Position numbers and translations under genes: made by a program. Below are positions 14,661 to 23,774 of a DNA stretch of 56,365 nt, piece by piece; the first letter of the stretch is position 1; the number at the start of each line of letters is the position of its first letter. The stretch is from Ruminococcaceae bacterium UBA3323. Its GTDB lineage: Bacteria > Bacillota > Clostridia > Oscillospirales > Acutalibacteraceae. The stretch spans positions 1-56,365 of the forward strand of contig DESD01000045.1 in assembly GCA_002361935.1 (NCBI GenBank), in the 5' to 3' direction. The notes beneath the pieces were generated by a model that worked only from the letters and a program-made list of their open reading frames with translations, was not told the origin of the DNA and made no database searches.

Positions 14661-17132
14661 ATGAAGCATAAAGATATTGTTGGAAAAATGAGCCTGAAGC
14701 AAAAAGCAGATTTTGCTTCGGGATATGATTATTGGCATCTTGAGGAAGCAGAGAACTTGGGTTTGCCGAAAATTATGATTACAGACGGGCCTCATGGTCT
14801 GCGCAAGCAAAACCCTAATGGTGGTGGAGTCGGTTTGGGTAATTCCTACCCTGCAACCTGTATGCCGCCTGCGGCAACCTCTGCCTGCTCATGGGATGAA
14901 GCACTGTTGAAGGAAGAAGGCGAGGCTCTTGCCGAGGAATGCCTTCAGGAAAAGGTATCCGTTATTCTCGGACCGGGTACGAATATAAAGCGTTCTCCTG
15001 TCTGCGGAAGAAATTTTGAATACTTTTCAGAAGATCCGCTTCTTGCCGGTAAAATGTCTGCAAGTCTGATTAACGGATGTCAGTCAAAGGGTATCGGTAC
15101 TTCCTTAAAGCACTTTGCCTGCAATTCGCAGGAAGCCTTTCGTATGATTATCAACGAGGTTATTGATGAACGCACGATGCGGGAAATTTATTTTCCTGCA
15201 TTTGAGATAGCTGTTAAAGAAGCTCAGCCGTGGACCATTATGAATTCGTATAACAGAATTAACGGTGTATATGCTTCTCAGAATGATTGGCTTCAAAATA
15301 AGGTTGCAAGAGATGAATGGGGCTTTGAAGGGCTTTTTGTAACGGACTGGGGTGCTTCCGTGGATCGTGTTCCCGGCCTTAAGGCGGGCACGGATCTTGA
15401 AATGCCGTCTTCGGGTACGCTTAATTCGGAACGAATTATTGCCGCTGTTGAAAACGGGGCTCTTGATGAAGCCGTGCTTGATGAAAGAGTGGATAAGGTT
15501 GTTGATTTAATTCTTAAATCAAAGCCGGCTCTTGAAAAAGATTTCAAATATGATATTGAAAAGCATCACGCTGTTGCAAGAAAGGTTGCCGAGGGCTCAA
15601 TGGTGCTTCTTAAAAATGAGGATCATATTCTTCCGCTCGGCAGCAATACAAAAATTGCTGTTATCGGAGAAATGGCAAAGGCACCGCGCTATCAGGGTGC
15701 TGGATCGTCAGTTATCAATCCTACAAAGATTGATAATGCGTATGACAGCTTGTCTGCGCTTGGTGCCGATGTTACATATGCACAGGGATATTATAAAGCG
15801 CCTCCGACAAAAAAGGATAAAAACAGAAAATCGGATGCCGAGCTTGTTGCCGAAGCAGTTAAAGCAGCCAAAGCGGCAGATGTTGCTCTTGTGTTTATCG
15901 GCTTAACGGAAGAGTTTGAAGCAGAGGGATATGACAGAGATAATATTGATATGCCTGCATCCCATAATGCACTTGTTGCTGAAATTGTTAAGGCAAATCC
16001 GAATACGGTGGTTGTTCTTGCCGGCGGTTCCGTTGTGAATATGCCTTGGATAAAGGATGTTAAAGCGCTTCTTAATATAGGGCTCAGCGGTCAGGCAGGC
16101 GGCTCTGCTGCTGCAAATATTCTTATGGGCAGGGTTAACCCAAGCGGTAAAACTGCCGAAACCTATCCGATGTCCTTTGAGGAAAACCCCGTTTACGGAA
16201 ATTATCCCGGTTCTCCCGTAATTTCGGAGCATAAGGAAAGCGTTTATATTGGATATCGTTATTATGATACTGCAAAAAAGGATGTTCTCTTCCCGTTTGG
16301 CTTCGGTTTGTCCTATACAACCTTTGAATACAGTGATATCCGTCTTTCAGCAGGCGAAATCAAGGATAATGAAACAGTAACGGTTTCCTTTAAAATTAAA
16401 AATACAGGTGCTGCCGACGGAGCCGAAATTGCACAGATTTATGTTGCCGATAAGGAATCTACGATATTCAGGCCTGAAAAAGAGCTCAGAGCCTTTACAA
16501 AGGTATTCCTTAAAGCCGGTGAGGAGAAAGAAATTTCTCTTGAGCTTGGCAAGCGTGCATTTGCTTATTACAATACCAATATCGGTGATTGGCATGTTGA
16601 AACAGGAGAGTTTGATATTTTAGTAGGTGCTTCAAGCAGAGATATAAGACTTCAGGCTGCCGTTAACGTAATTTCAACGGTTGAGGCAGAGGTGCCGGAT
16701 TATAAGAAAACGGCACCTGCATACTACAGCGCAGATATTTCCGGAATGAGCGGCAAACAGTGGGCTGCCGTTTACGGACAGCAGCTTCCGTCTGCCGAAA
16801 GAGATACATCTGCTAAAATTACAATTTATAACTGCCTTGATGATGCTTCCCATACAAAATGGGGCGGAAGAATCGGCAGATTGATTCAAAGCGTTATCAC
16901 TAAATTTGCAAGTGCCGAAACAGGCGACGGTGCAATGCTTCAGGCTATGGCTGTTCAGATCCCCATGAGAAACTTTATTTCAATGTCTATGGGTGTATTC
17001 AGCCCCAAAATGGCAGATGGTCTGCTTCAGATTTTAAATGATGATGAAAGCACTTTTAAGGGCGTTTGCAAAATTTTGGGCGGTGTTCCAAAAGCTTTGT
17101 TTAAACTTCCGAATCTTTTGCATTCCATTTAA
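14661..17132 (+). CDS. Glycoside hydrolase family 3 (beta-glucosidase type), intracellular
   Basis: The ATG at 14661 has GGAGGG 7 bases upstream and gives 823 residues. The N-terminal (beta/alpha)8 domain contains KHFACN and the nucleophile Asp229 in LFVTDWGAS. The second alpha/beta domain starts near 310 (MVLLKNEDHILPLG) and ends with NPSGKTAETYP. A fibronectin-III-like domain covers about 590-670. The last about 140 residues are an extra helical tail (LQAMAVQIPMRNF..FSPKMADGLLQIL) common in clostridial cytoplasmic GH3 enzymes. No signal peptide is present, so it acts on imported oligosaccharides or aryl glucosides. Exact specificity (glucoside, xyloside or other) cannot be read from sequence. 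The gene is monocistronic. Confidence 0.88.
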   Translation: MKHKDIVGKMSLKQKADFASGYDYWHLEEAENLGLPKIMITDGPHGLRKQNPNGGGVGLGNSYPATCMPPAATSACSWDEALLKEEGEALAEECLQEKVSVILGPGTNIKRSPVCGRNFEYFSEDPLLAGKMSASLINGCQSKGIGTSLKHFACNSQEAFRMIINEVIDERTMREIYFPAFEIAVKEAQPWTIMNSYNRINGVYASQNDWLQNKVARDEWGFEGLFVTDWGASVDRVPGLKAGTDLEMPSSGTLNSERIIAAVENGALDEAVLDERVDKVVDLILKSKPALEKDFKYDIEKHHAVARKVAEGSMVLLKNEDHILPLGSNTKIAVIGEMAKAPRYQGAGSSVINPTKIDNAYDSLSALGADVTYAQGYYKAPPTKKDKNRKSDAELVAEAVKAAKAADVALVFIGLTEEFEAEGYDRDNIDMPASHNALVAEIVKANPNTVVVLAGGSVVNMPWIKDVKALLNIGLSGQAGGSAAANILMGRVNPSGKTAETYPMSFEENPVYGNYPGSPVISEHKESVYIGYRYYDTAKKDVLFPFGFGLSYTTFEYSDIRLSAGEIKDNETVTVSFKIKNTGAADGAEIAQIYVADKESTIFRPEKELRAFTKVFLKAGEEKEISLELGKRAFAYYNTNIGDWHVETGEFDILVGASSRDIRLQAAVNVISTVEAEVPDYKKTAPAYYSADISGMSGKQWAAVYGQQLPSAERDTSAKITIYNCLDDASHTKWGGRIGRLIQSVITKFASAETGDGAMLQAMAVQIPMRNFISMSMGVFSPKMADGLLQILNDDESTFKGVCKILGGVPKALFKLPNLLHSI

Positions 17133-17147
17133 TGAAAAATGAACAAT

Positions 17148-17187
17148 AAAAAGATGTAAAGCGTTATAGCTTTACATCTTTTCTTTT
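17148..17187. terminator. Bidirectional terminator between GH3 and araC-type genes
   Basis: AAAGATGTAAAGC pairs perfectly with GCTTTACATCTTT and is followed by T-rich sequence on the plus strand and by A-rich/T-rich flanks on the other. Confidence 0.85.
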
Positions 17188-18020
17188 TGTCTGTAAGCGG
17201 TGGGAACACAGCCGAATTCCTTTTTAAAAGCCTTAAGAAAAACGGAATAGTTGTTAAAGCCGCTTTCAAAGCATGCAGCTTTAGCTGAATATCCCTTGCT
17301 TATTAAATTTGCTGCATTTACGAGTCTTTTGGATTGAATATAGGAATAAATGGTTTTTCCCGTTATTCTTTTAAACTTATGCATCAAATAGTATCTGCTT
17401 ATATAAAATTCATTTGAAATTTTATCAACGGATAAATCCTCAAAGATATTTTTATTTATGTATTCAAGAATGCTGTCCGTCTGTTTATCACTTTTATATT
17501 CAATTCGTATATTGTCATATTTTTCAAAGGCTCTGTTCAGCATAATCATTAACTGAATAAAAATTGTATCCTTCATCAGCTCAGAGGCAAATGCCCCGCT
17601 TCGTTCCCGATTGAATTTTTCTGCCAAATCAAACAGTTCACTTGCCGTATTTTCGGGCAGTCTTAAAAGATACTGTCCGTTTTTCTTTGCTTTTTCGAAG
17701 CAGGTGTTAAGCGCATGATTGTTTTTTAAGTAATCGCTGTTGATCCAGATAATGATTCGCTCGTATTCTTCTTCACTGCTGATAACAGGCTTGTGAATAT
17801 CGCCGCTGCAAACCAGCAGAATATCATACGGCCTTAAAATGTATTCCTTGCCTTCAATGATGTAGGCAGCCTTTCCGCCTTTGAAAAGCACAAGCTTCTC
17901 AAATTCGTGGTAATGAAATTCAAATTCCTGTTTGCAGAAATTTCTGATATTAAAGATTCTGAAATTTTCTTTTAAATATCCTCTTTTGCCGTATTCGGCA
18001 TCCAAATCGTAAGTTTCCAT
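17172..18020 (-). CDS. AraC-family transcriptional regulator, probably with a leaderless mRNA
   Basis: I place the start at the ATG ending at 18020 (283 residues). The frame is open upstream to 18080, but a perfect -35/-10 pair lies inside that extension and its start site would fall almost on this ATG. The N-terminal cupin-like domain (FHYHEFEKLVLFKGGKAAYII) binds a small ligand, usually a sugar. The C-terminal 100 residues carry two helix-turn-helix motifs (LSVDKISNEFYISRYYLMHKFKRITG and AACFESGFNNYSVFLKAFKKEFG). It is divergent from a Ddl-type ligase gene and convergent with the GH3 gene, so either may be its target. Operator repeats overlap its own promoter, which suggests autorepression. 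Confidence 0.85.
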   Translation of the reverse strand: METYDLDAEYGKRGYLKENFRIFNIRNFCKQEFEFHYHEFEKLVLFKGGKAAYIIEGKEYILRPYDILLVCSGDIHKPVISSEEEYERIIIWINSDYLKNNHALNTCFEKAKKNGQYLLRLPENTASELFDLAEKFNRERSGAFASELMKDTIFIQLMIMLNRAFEKYDNIRIEYKSDKQTDSILEYINKNIFEDLSVDKISNEFYISRYYLMHKFKRITGKTIYSYIQSKRLVNAANLISKGYSAKAACFESGFNNYSVFLKAFKKEFGCVPTAYRQKEKM

Positions 18021-18026
18021 ATTTTG

Positions 18027-18055
18027 ATTATAAAGCACGATTTGCATATTGTAAA
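18027..18055 (-). promoter_or_regulatory. Sigma-A promoter of the AraC gene
   Basis: On the minus strand TTTACA (18055-18050) and TATAAT (18032-18027) are separated by exactly 17 bases. The expected transcription start is within a base or two of the ATG at 18020. Confidence 0.7.
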
Positions 18056-18059
18056 GCAC
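18031..18059. promoter_or_regulatory. Direct-repeat operator overlapping the AraC promoter
   Basis: TAAAGCAC occurs at 18031-18038 and 18052-18059, 21 bases apart. A weaker copy (TAAATGCA) lies at 18072-18079. The two good copies cover the -10 and -35 elements. Two half-sites about 21 bp apart is the usual layout for AraC-family sites. Confidence 0.55.
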
Positions 18060-18120
18060 ATATTGAAATTTTAAATGCAAATATATTCTATATAATTGTG
18101 ATAAAGAAAGGTGTGATTAT

Positions 18121-19116
18121 ATGAATATTTTAGTGTTGGCAGGAGGAGTGAGTCCTGAACGGGATGTTTCGCTTTCCTCAGCATCAAAAATTGCAAAGGC
18201 TCTGACGGCAAGCAGTAACAGGGTGGCTGTTCTTGATTTATATTATGGAATTTGTAACGTAAAGGATTTATACTTTACAAGCAATGCAGACGAAATCGAA
18301 GATTACACCGTACCCGAAGCAGCTCCCGATTGTGTAGATACGGAAGCAATTGATGCGTATATAGGCAGAAATGTTCCGGAATGCTGCCAAATGGCGGATG
18401 TTGTTTATCTTGCACTTCATGGTGATGTAGGAGAAAACGGAAAGCTTCAGGCTCTTCTTGATTTGTATAAAATCAGATATACCGGATCGGGATTTGATGG
18501 GTGCATGCTTTCAATGGATAAGAATCTTGCCAAGGCTTTGGTGGCTGCAAATAATATAAAAACAGCGAAATGGTGCTTGAATGCAATGGATGATTCCATC
18601 GGCTTTCCCTGCGTAGTAAAGCCTGTCGCCGGGGGATCCAGCATTGGTGTTTCCATGGCTGAAAATACAGAAGAATATAATATTGCAATGCGTGAAGCCC
18701 AAAAATATGACCGCGATATTATGATTGAAGAAAGAATTTTCGGCAGGGAGTTTTCGGTTGGTATACTGAATGATTCGGCATTGCCCGTTATTGAGATTAT
18801 ACCGAGAAATAATGAATTCTATAATTATAAAAATAAGTATCAGAAGGGCTTTACAAACGAAATCTGCCCTGCACATATTTCCTGTGCTCTTGCAAAGGAG
18901 CTTAAGCAGGAAGCCGAAAGAATACACAAAATTCTTCATTTGAGATTTTATTCAAGAATTGATTTTATTGTGGACAATGATAATAATATATTTTTTCTTG
19001 AGGCAAATTCTCTTCCGGGCATGACGCCTGCAAGCCTGCTTCCGCAGGAGGCTGCCGCAATGGGAATATCTTATGAAGATTTATGCAATCAGATTGCAGA
19101 AAGCGCGCTAATGTGA
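18121..19116 (+). CDS. ddl: D-alanine--D-alanine ligase family protein
   Basis: This 331-residue ATP-grasp ligase shows SPERDVSLSSA (substrate loop), LALHGDVGENG, the ATP-binding segment FPCVVKPVAGGSSIGVS, the omega loop YKNKYQKGFTNEICPA and the metal-binding end FFLEANSLPGMTPASLLPQ. The tyrosine-containing KY omega loop is the form seen in D-Ala-D-Ala enzymes rather than D-Ala-D-Lac ones. It is followed after 36 bases by a peptide-antibiotic-sensing two-component system, so cell-wall supply and defence may be linked. It could be a second, accessory ligase. The upstream AAGAAAGGTG is a good ribosome binding site. Confidence 0.85.
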   Translation: MNILVLAGGVSPERDVSLSSASKIAKALTASSNRVAVLDLYYGICNVKDLYFTSNADEIEDYTVPEAAPDCVDTEAIDAYIGRNVPECCQMADVVYLALHGDVGENGKLQALLDLYKIRYTGSGFDGCMLSMDKNLAKALVAANNIKTAKWCLNAMDDSIGFPCVVKPVAGGSSIGVSMAENTEEYNIAMREAQKYDRDIMIEERIFGREFSVGILNDSALPVIEIIPRNNEFYNYKNKYQKGFTNEICPAHISCALAKELKQEAERIHKILHLRFYSRIDFIVDNDNNIFFLEANSLPGMTPASLLPQEAAAMGISYEDLCNQIAESALM

Positions 19117-19152
19117 TAAAATAGTGCCGAATATAAAAAGGGGATGGCGCAA

Positions 19153-19827
19153 ATGTATCGTATTTTAATAGTTGAAGATGATACGGGAATTGCAGAAGCA
19201 ATAAAAAAGCAGCTTCAGATGTGGAATCTGGAAGTAAAATGTGCTGAGGATTTCAGAAATGTTCTTTCCGAATTTTCAGCGTTTAATCCGCATTTGATTC
19301 TGCTGGATATCTCTCTTCCTTTTTATAACGGCTATCATTGGTGCAGTGAAATAAGACGGGTGTCAAAAGTGCCGATTATCTTTATTTCCTCTGCCGCAGA
19401 TAATATGAATATTGTTATGGCTATGAATATGGGTGCCGATGATTTTATTGCCAAGCCGTTTGATCAAAGTGTTCTTGTTGCCAAGATACAGGCGGTGCTT
19501 CGCCGCACTTATGATTTTTCCTCCTCTGTTTCCGTTATAGAGCATAAGGGTGCAATGCTGAATACAGAGGATGGCACATTAACATTAAATCATAACCGGA
19601 TACCGCTTACCAAAAATGAATATATTATTCTTCTTTGCCTAATGAAAAATAAGGGTAAAATCATAAGCCGTGAAAAGCTGATGCAGCAGCTTTGGGAAAC
19701 AGACAGTTTTGTAGATGAAAATACTTTAACGGTTAATGTAAGCAGGCTGCGCAAGAAGCTTGAATCAGCAGGTTTGCCGGATTTTATAGAAACAAAGTTC
19801 GGTGTAGGTTATATGATTAACGGGTGA
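19153..19827 (+). CDS. OmpR/PhoB-type response regulator (BceR/YxdJ-like)
   Basis: The ATG at 19153 is preferred over 19144 because the AAAAGGGG site abuts 19144 and is properly spaced for 19153. The 224-residue protein has a receiver domain with the acidic pair in VEDD, phospho-acceptor Asp52 (LLDISLP) and the K of AKPFD. A winged-helix output domain from about 125 follows (LTKNEYIILLCLMKNKGKIISREKLMQQLW..NTLTVNVSRLRKKL). Length and sequence match regulators of BceAB-type transporters. The likely binding site is upstream of the ABC transporter gene (20835-20870). The kinase follows immediately. Confidence 0.9.
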   Translation: MYRILIVEDDTGIAEAIKKQLQMWNLEVKCAEDFRNVLSEFSAFNPHLILLDISLPFYNGYHWCSEIRRVSKVPIIFISSAADNMNIVMAMNMGADDFIAKPFDQSVLVAKIQAVLRRTYDFSSSVSVIEHKGAMLNTEDGTLTLNHNRIPLTKNEYIILLCLMKNKGKIISREKLMQQLWETDSFVDENTLTVNVSRLRKKLESAGLPDFIETKFGVGYMING

Positions 19828-19841
19828 TATCGGAGCAAAGT

Positions 19842-20831
19842 ATGAAATTCTTTTTTTCTTATTTAAAACAGCGTAAGAAGTCCATTGTGGTTTTCATTTT
19901 ATTTTCGGTTATTTTTTTATGTTCCTTTATGCTTTATGGTGTTCCTGCCGGTGCGGTTGTTTATCCTGCGCTTTTATGTGCCTTTTTCGGCGCCGCTTTT
20001 ATGCTGTATGATTTCGGAAGTGTAAAAAGAAAGCATAAAACGCTTGAGGAACTTTATAAATGTACGGAAAATATAACCGATAGTTTCCCTGCTGCCGTTA
20101 CGATAGATGATGCGGATTATCAGGAAATTATCAATCTTCTTGTTGAAGAAGAAAAGCAGCGGAATACCGCAATGAATATAAAGTATTCCGATATGGTTGA
20201 CTATTATACGCTTTGGGCACATCAGATAAAAACACCCATTGCCGCTATGAAACTGAATCTGCAGAATTATGATACGGAAATGGCAAGAATTATATCGGAG
20301 GATTTATTCAGGATAGAGCAGTATGTTGAAATGGTGCTTGTTTTTCTGCGCCTGGATTCCGATTATACCGATTATGTTATAAAGGTAACTTCGCTTGATG
20401 ATATTATAAAAAGCGCTGTTAAAAAGTTTGCTTCCCAGTTTATACGAAGAAAGATTAATCTTGAGTATAAAGCACTTGATGTCAACGTGCTTACGGATGA
20501 AAAATGGCTTTCCTTTGTTATAGAACAGGTGCTTTCCAATGCGCTTAAGTATACAAAAAGCGGAGGAATATGCATATTTCTTGAAAGCCCTGAAACCCTT
20601 TGCGTAAAAGATACGGGAATCGGGATTGCGCCTGAGGATCTGCCCCGGATTTTTGAAAAGGGTTTTACAGGTTATAACGGACGGGAGGATAAAAAAGCAA
20701 GCGGTATCGGACTTTATCTTTGCAAAAGAATATGCAATAATCTTGGGCATAATATATCTGCAGATTCAGCCTTGGGAAAGGGTACAGAAATAAGAATTGA
20801 TTTAAGCAGAGAAAGCATTGAAATAGAATAA
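19842..20831 (+). CDS. Intramembrane-sensing histidine kinase (BceS/YxdK-like)
   Basis: The ATG at 19842 has CGGAGC upstream. An in-frame GTG overlapping the regulator's stop is less likely. The 329-residue protein starts with two transmembrane helices (about 14-33 and 37-57) joined by only a few residues, so it has no extracellular sensor. Such kinases are told about peptide antibiotics by their BceAB transporter. The dimerisation motif WAHQIKTPIAAM carries His127. The ATPase domain has an N-box (EQVLSNALKYT), G1 (VKDTGIGI), an F-box (FEKGFTG) and G2 (GIGLYLCKRI). Phosphorylation of the preceding regulator is expected. Confidence 0.9.
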   Translation: MKFFFSYLKQRKKSIVVFILFSVIFLCSFMLYGVPAGAVVYPALLCAFFGAAFMLYDFGSVKRKHKTLEELYKCTENITDSFPAAVTIDDADYQEIINLLVEEEKQRNTAMNIKYSDMVDYYTLWAHQIKTPIAAMKLNLQNYDTEMARIISEDLFRIEQYVEMVLVFLRLDSDYTDYVIKVTSLDDIIKSAVKKFASQFIRRKINLEYKALDVNVLTDEKWLSFVIEQVLSNALKYTKSGGICIFLESPETLCVKDTGIGIAPEDLPRIFEKGFTGYNGREDKKASGIGLYLCKRICNNLGHNISADSALGKGTEIRIDLSRESIEIE

Positions 20832-20834
20832 CTT

Positions 20835-20870
20835 CTTACAAAAATGTAAGAACTAAGCGGAGAAATGTAA
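20835..20870. promoter_or_regulatory. BceR-type operator
   Basis: TTACA-N4-TGTAA is present at 20836-20849 inside the 16-bp palindrome CTTACAAAAATGTAAG. It matches the known BceR-type consensus TNACA-N4-TGTAA. A further TGTAA half-site at 20866-20870 lies exactly 21 bases downstream of the first. A weak promoter (TGGAAT, 18-base spacer, TAAAAT) follows, as expected of an activated promoter. Confidence 0.8.
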
Positions 20871-20898
20871 GCCAAATCAATGGAATTGCATTTCTCCT

Positions 20899-20955
20899 TT
20901 TTGATAAAATGGGCTCAGGCAATGAAAAGCAATCCCAATCATTGCTTTATCAAAA
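20899..20955. repeat. Nested inverted repeats between operator and ABC gene
   Basis: TTTTGATAAA (20899-20908) is mirrored by TTTATCAAAA (20946-20955), with an inner pair GCAATGA (20919-20925) and TCATTGC (20939-20945). The right arm ends against AAAGGAGG, the ribosome binding site. The left outer arm includes the predicted -10, so only the inner hairpin would be in the mRNA. Confidence 0.6.
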
Positions 20956-20968
20956 GGAGGAATGAGAT

Positions 20969-21733
20969 ATGAATATCTTAGAAGTAAATGCCCTCAGAAA
21001 GGTTTATACAACCCGATTAGGCGGAAACAGAGTTGAGGCGCTGAAAAATGTTTCTTTCAGTGTGAATGAGGGCGAATATGTTGCAATTATGGGCGAATCC
21101 GGAAGCGGTAAAACAACGCTTCTTAATATACTTGCTGCCCTTGATAAGCCAACAAGCGGAAGTGTAAGGCTTGCCGGTAAGGAGCTTTCGGGTATCAAGG
21201 AAAGCGGCATTGCAGCATTCAGAAGGGATAACCTCGGTTTTGTTTTTCAGGACTTCAATCTGCTTGATACTTTTTCCCTTGAGGATAATATTTATCTTCC
21301 CCTTGTGCTTGCGGGGTTTAAGCACAATGAAATGAAGAAAAGGCTTATGCCGATTGCAGCACAGCTTGGAATAACAGATTTATTAAAGAAATATCCTTAT
21401 GAGGTTTCGGGCGGTCAGAAGCAGCGTGCGGCAGTTGCAAGAGCACTTATCACAGAACCGAAAATTGTTCTTGCAGATGAGCCTACCGGTGCGCTTGACT
21501 CCAAGGCTTCGGATGAGCTTTTAAGGCTGTTTTCCAAAATTAATGATATCGGCCAGACAATTCTTATGGTTACCCATTCCGTTAAAGCGGCAAGCCACGC
21601 AGGCAGGGTGCTGTTTATTAAAGACGGCGAGGTTTTTCATCAGCTATACAGGGGCACATCAACCAATGAGGAATTTTATCAGAAAATTTCCGATACCTTA
21701 ACTTTGCTTGCAACAGGTGGTGACGGAAGATGA
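20969..21733 (+). CDS. BceA/YxdL-like ABC transporter ATP-binding protein
   Basis: This 254-residue ATPase is preceded by AAAGGAGG. It contains Walker A GESGSGKTT (about 40-48), Q-loop FQDFNLL, signature VSGGQKQRAAVARA, Walker B IVLADEPTGALD and the switch histidine VTHSVKAAS. With the permease it forms an exporter-like complex that frees lipid II-cycle targets from antimicrobial peptides and signals to the kinase. It overlaps the permease gene by four bases (ATGA). Confidence 0.93.
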   Translation: MNILEVNALRKVYTTRLGGNRVEALKNVSFSVNEGEYVAIMGESGSGKTTLLNILAALDKPTSGSVRLAGKELSGIKESGIAAFRRDNLGFVFQDFNLLDTFSLEDNIYLPLVLAGFKHNEMKKRLMPIAAQLGITDLLKKYPYEVSGGQKQRAAVARALITEPKIVLADEPTGALDSKASDELLRLFSKINDIGQTILMVTHSVKAASHAGRVLFIKDGEVFHQLYRGTSTNEEFYQKISDTLTLLATGGDGR

Positions 21734-23754
21734 AAACAGGTCTTTATCCCCAGCTTGCATTAAACGGAATTAAAAAAAATAAAAGGCTTTATCTGCCGTA
21801 TATTTTAACCTGTGCAGGTATGGTTATGATGTTTTATATTGTTTCCTTTCTTGCACGCGGAGAAACGATTACAAAGCTTCGCGGCGGTACAATGATGCAA
21901 TTCTGCCTTCAGCTTGGACTTGGCGTTATTGGTGTTTTTTCGCTTATATTTTTGTTTTATACAAATTCGTTTTTAATCAGGCGAAGAAAAAAGGAATTCG
22001 GTCTTTATAACATTCTTGGTATGGGCAAAGTCAATCTTGCAAGGGTGCTGATATGGGAAAGTCTTATTGTTTCGGCTGTTTCGCTTTTAGGCGGTATGTT
22101 CTGCGGAATTCTGTTTTCAAAGCTTGCCGAGCTATTGATGCTGAATATTCTTCAGATGGAAACGGATTTTTCATTAAGTATTTCATTGGATTCCATTGTT
22201 TATACGGTTGTTTTGTTTGCAATTATATTTTTCCTTATATTGCTGAATACATTAAAGCAGATAACCGTTTCGAAGCCGATTGAACTTTTACACAGTGAAA
22301 ACGCAGGCGAAAAGCCGCCGAAGGCAAACTGGGTTGTGGCACTGGCAGGTGTAGTGATTATGGCGATTGCCTATTATATCGCCATTTCCATTGAAGAGCC
22401 TTTGGAAGCCATTATGTGGTTTTTCATTGCAGTTGTGCTTGTTATTATTGCAACCTATCTTCTGTTTATTGCAGGCTCGGTTGCTCTTTGCAGCCTGCTT
22501 CAGAAAAATAAAAATTACTATTATAAAACAAACCATTTTGTTTCGGTTTCATCCATGCTGTTCCGTATGAAGCGAAACGGCGCAGGTCTTGCTTCCATAT
22601 GCATTCTCTGCACCATGGTGCTGGTAATGGTTTCTTCAACCGTCTGCCTTTATATGGGTGCGGAGGATTCCTTAAGAAAGCGTTATCCAAGAAATATTTT
22701 AAGTGATGTTACTGTAAGTGAAATTGCAGATTTAAATGCAGATAATGTTAAGGTAATTTCTGATACTGCATTAAAAATTGTTGAGGAAAATGGCGAACAG
22801 GCTGAAAATGTATTGAATTATAACTATGCTGTTTTTAATGGGACTTATGAGAACGGAAAAGTGACAACCTCAGAAATTGAAAAAGTTTCTGATCAGACAA
22901 TCGTTTTTATTGTTTCACTGGATGATTATAATAAGATAACCGGAAAGAGCGAAACGCTTTCTGAGAATGAAGTATTTGTCAACACATCTAAGGGTTTAAA
23001 GCTTCAGAAAAACAGCATCGTAATTGAGGGCGGAAAAAGCTTTAGCATCAAAGGCAGCGTTGATAAATTTATTGACAGCAATCTGGATACTATGAATGTA
23101 TTGCCGTCAATTTATCTTGTTGTAAAGGATTTTGAAGGTGCGGTTTCTCCTATGATGAATCTTGCAAATTTCAAAGGCGACAGGCTTGTTTATCTTCATA
23201 ATTTCTTTGGCTTTGATTTATCCTGCAAGGATGAAAAACAGGTGGATATTTATACAGAAATCAGCGATACAATCCAATCGGGAAGTATTACGGCAAATGG
23301 ATTGGAAAACAGAACAATTGAATGCGCCGCTTTTGACAGAGCAGAATTTTTTGAATTGTACGGTTCGCTGTTTTTCCTTGGGATTCTGTTGGGCATTGTG
23401 TTTATATTTGCTGCCGTTCTTATCATTTATTATAAGCAGATGTCTGAGGGGTATGAGGATCAGTCACGCTTTGATATTATGCAGAAAGTCGGTATGAATA
23501 AACAGGAAATCAGGAAAAGCATTAATTCACAGGTGTTAACGGTATTCTTTATGCCGCTGCTTATTTCGGCAATACATCTTGGCTTTGCATTTCCTATGAT
23601 ATATAAAATGCTTATGCTGTTTGCAATAACAGATTTGGCATTTCTGATTTATGTAACATTGGGCTGCTTCGCCGTGTTTACATTGTGCTATATAATTGTA
23701 TATAAAATTACATCAAAGGCTTACTATTCCATTGTAAGCGGTGCAAAAGAATAA
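21730..23754 (+). CDS. BceB/YxdM-like ABC transporter permease (FtsX family)
   Basis: This 674-residue protein has the BceB plan: ten predicted transmembrane helices and one large extracellular domain of about 220 residues (about 310-535) between helices VII and VIII. The FtsX motif lies near 50-140 (RRRKKEFGLYNILGMGKVNLARVLIWE), and a matching C-terminal part (DIMQKVGMNKQEIRKSI) near 580. The variable extracellular domain sets which peptides are recognised. It is translationally coupled to the ATPase gene by an ATGA overlap. Confidence 0.93.
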   Translation: MKTGLYPQLALNGIKKNKRLYLPYILTCAGMVMMFYIVSFLARGETITKLRGGTMMQFCLQLGLGVIGVFSLIFLFYTNSFLIRRRKKEFGLYNILGMGKVNLARVLIWESLIVSAVSLLGGMFCGILFSKLAELLMLNILQMETDFSLSISLDSIVYTVVLFAIIFFLILLNTLKQITVSKPIELLHSENAGEKPPKANWVVALAGVVIMAIAYYIAISIEEPLEAIMWFFIAVVLVIIATYLLFIAGSVALCSLLQKNKNYYYKTNHFVSVSSMLFRMKRNGAGLASICILCTMVLVMVSSTVCLYMGAEDSLRKRYPRNILSDVTVSEIADLNADNVKVISDTALKIVEENGEQAENVLNYNYAVFNGTYENGKVTTSEIEKVSDQTIVFIVSLDDYNKITGKSETLSENEVFVNTSKGLKLQKNSIVIEGGKSFSIKGSVDKFIDSNLDTMNVLPSIYLVVKDFEGAVSPMMNLANFKGDRLVYLHNFFGFDLSCKDEKQVDIYTEISDTIQSGSITANGLENRTIECAAFDRAEFFELYGSLFFLGILLGIVFIFAAVLIIYYKQMSEGYEDQSRFDIMQKVGMNKQEIRKSINSQVLTVFFMPLLISAIHLGFAFPMIYKMLMLFAITDLAFLIYVTLGCFAVFTLCYIIVYKITSKAYYSIVSGAKE

Positions 23755-23774
23755 AAACAAAGGAGAAATCGGAT

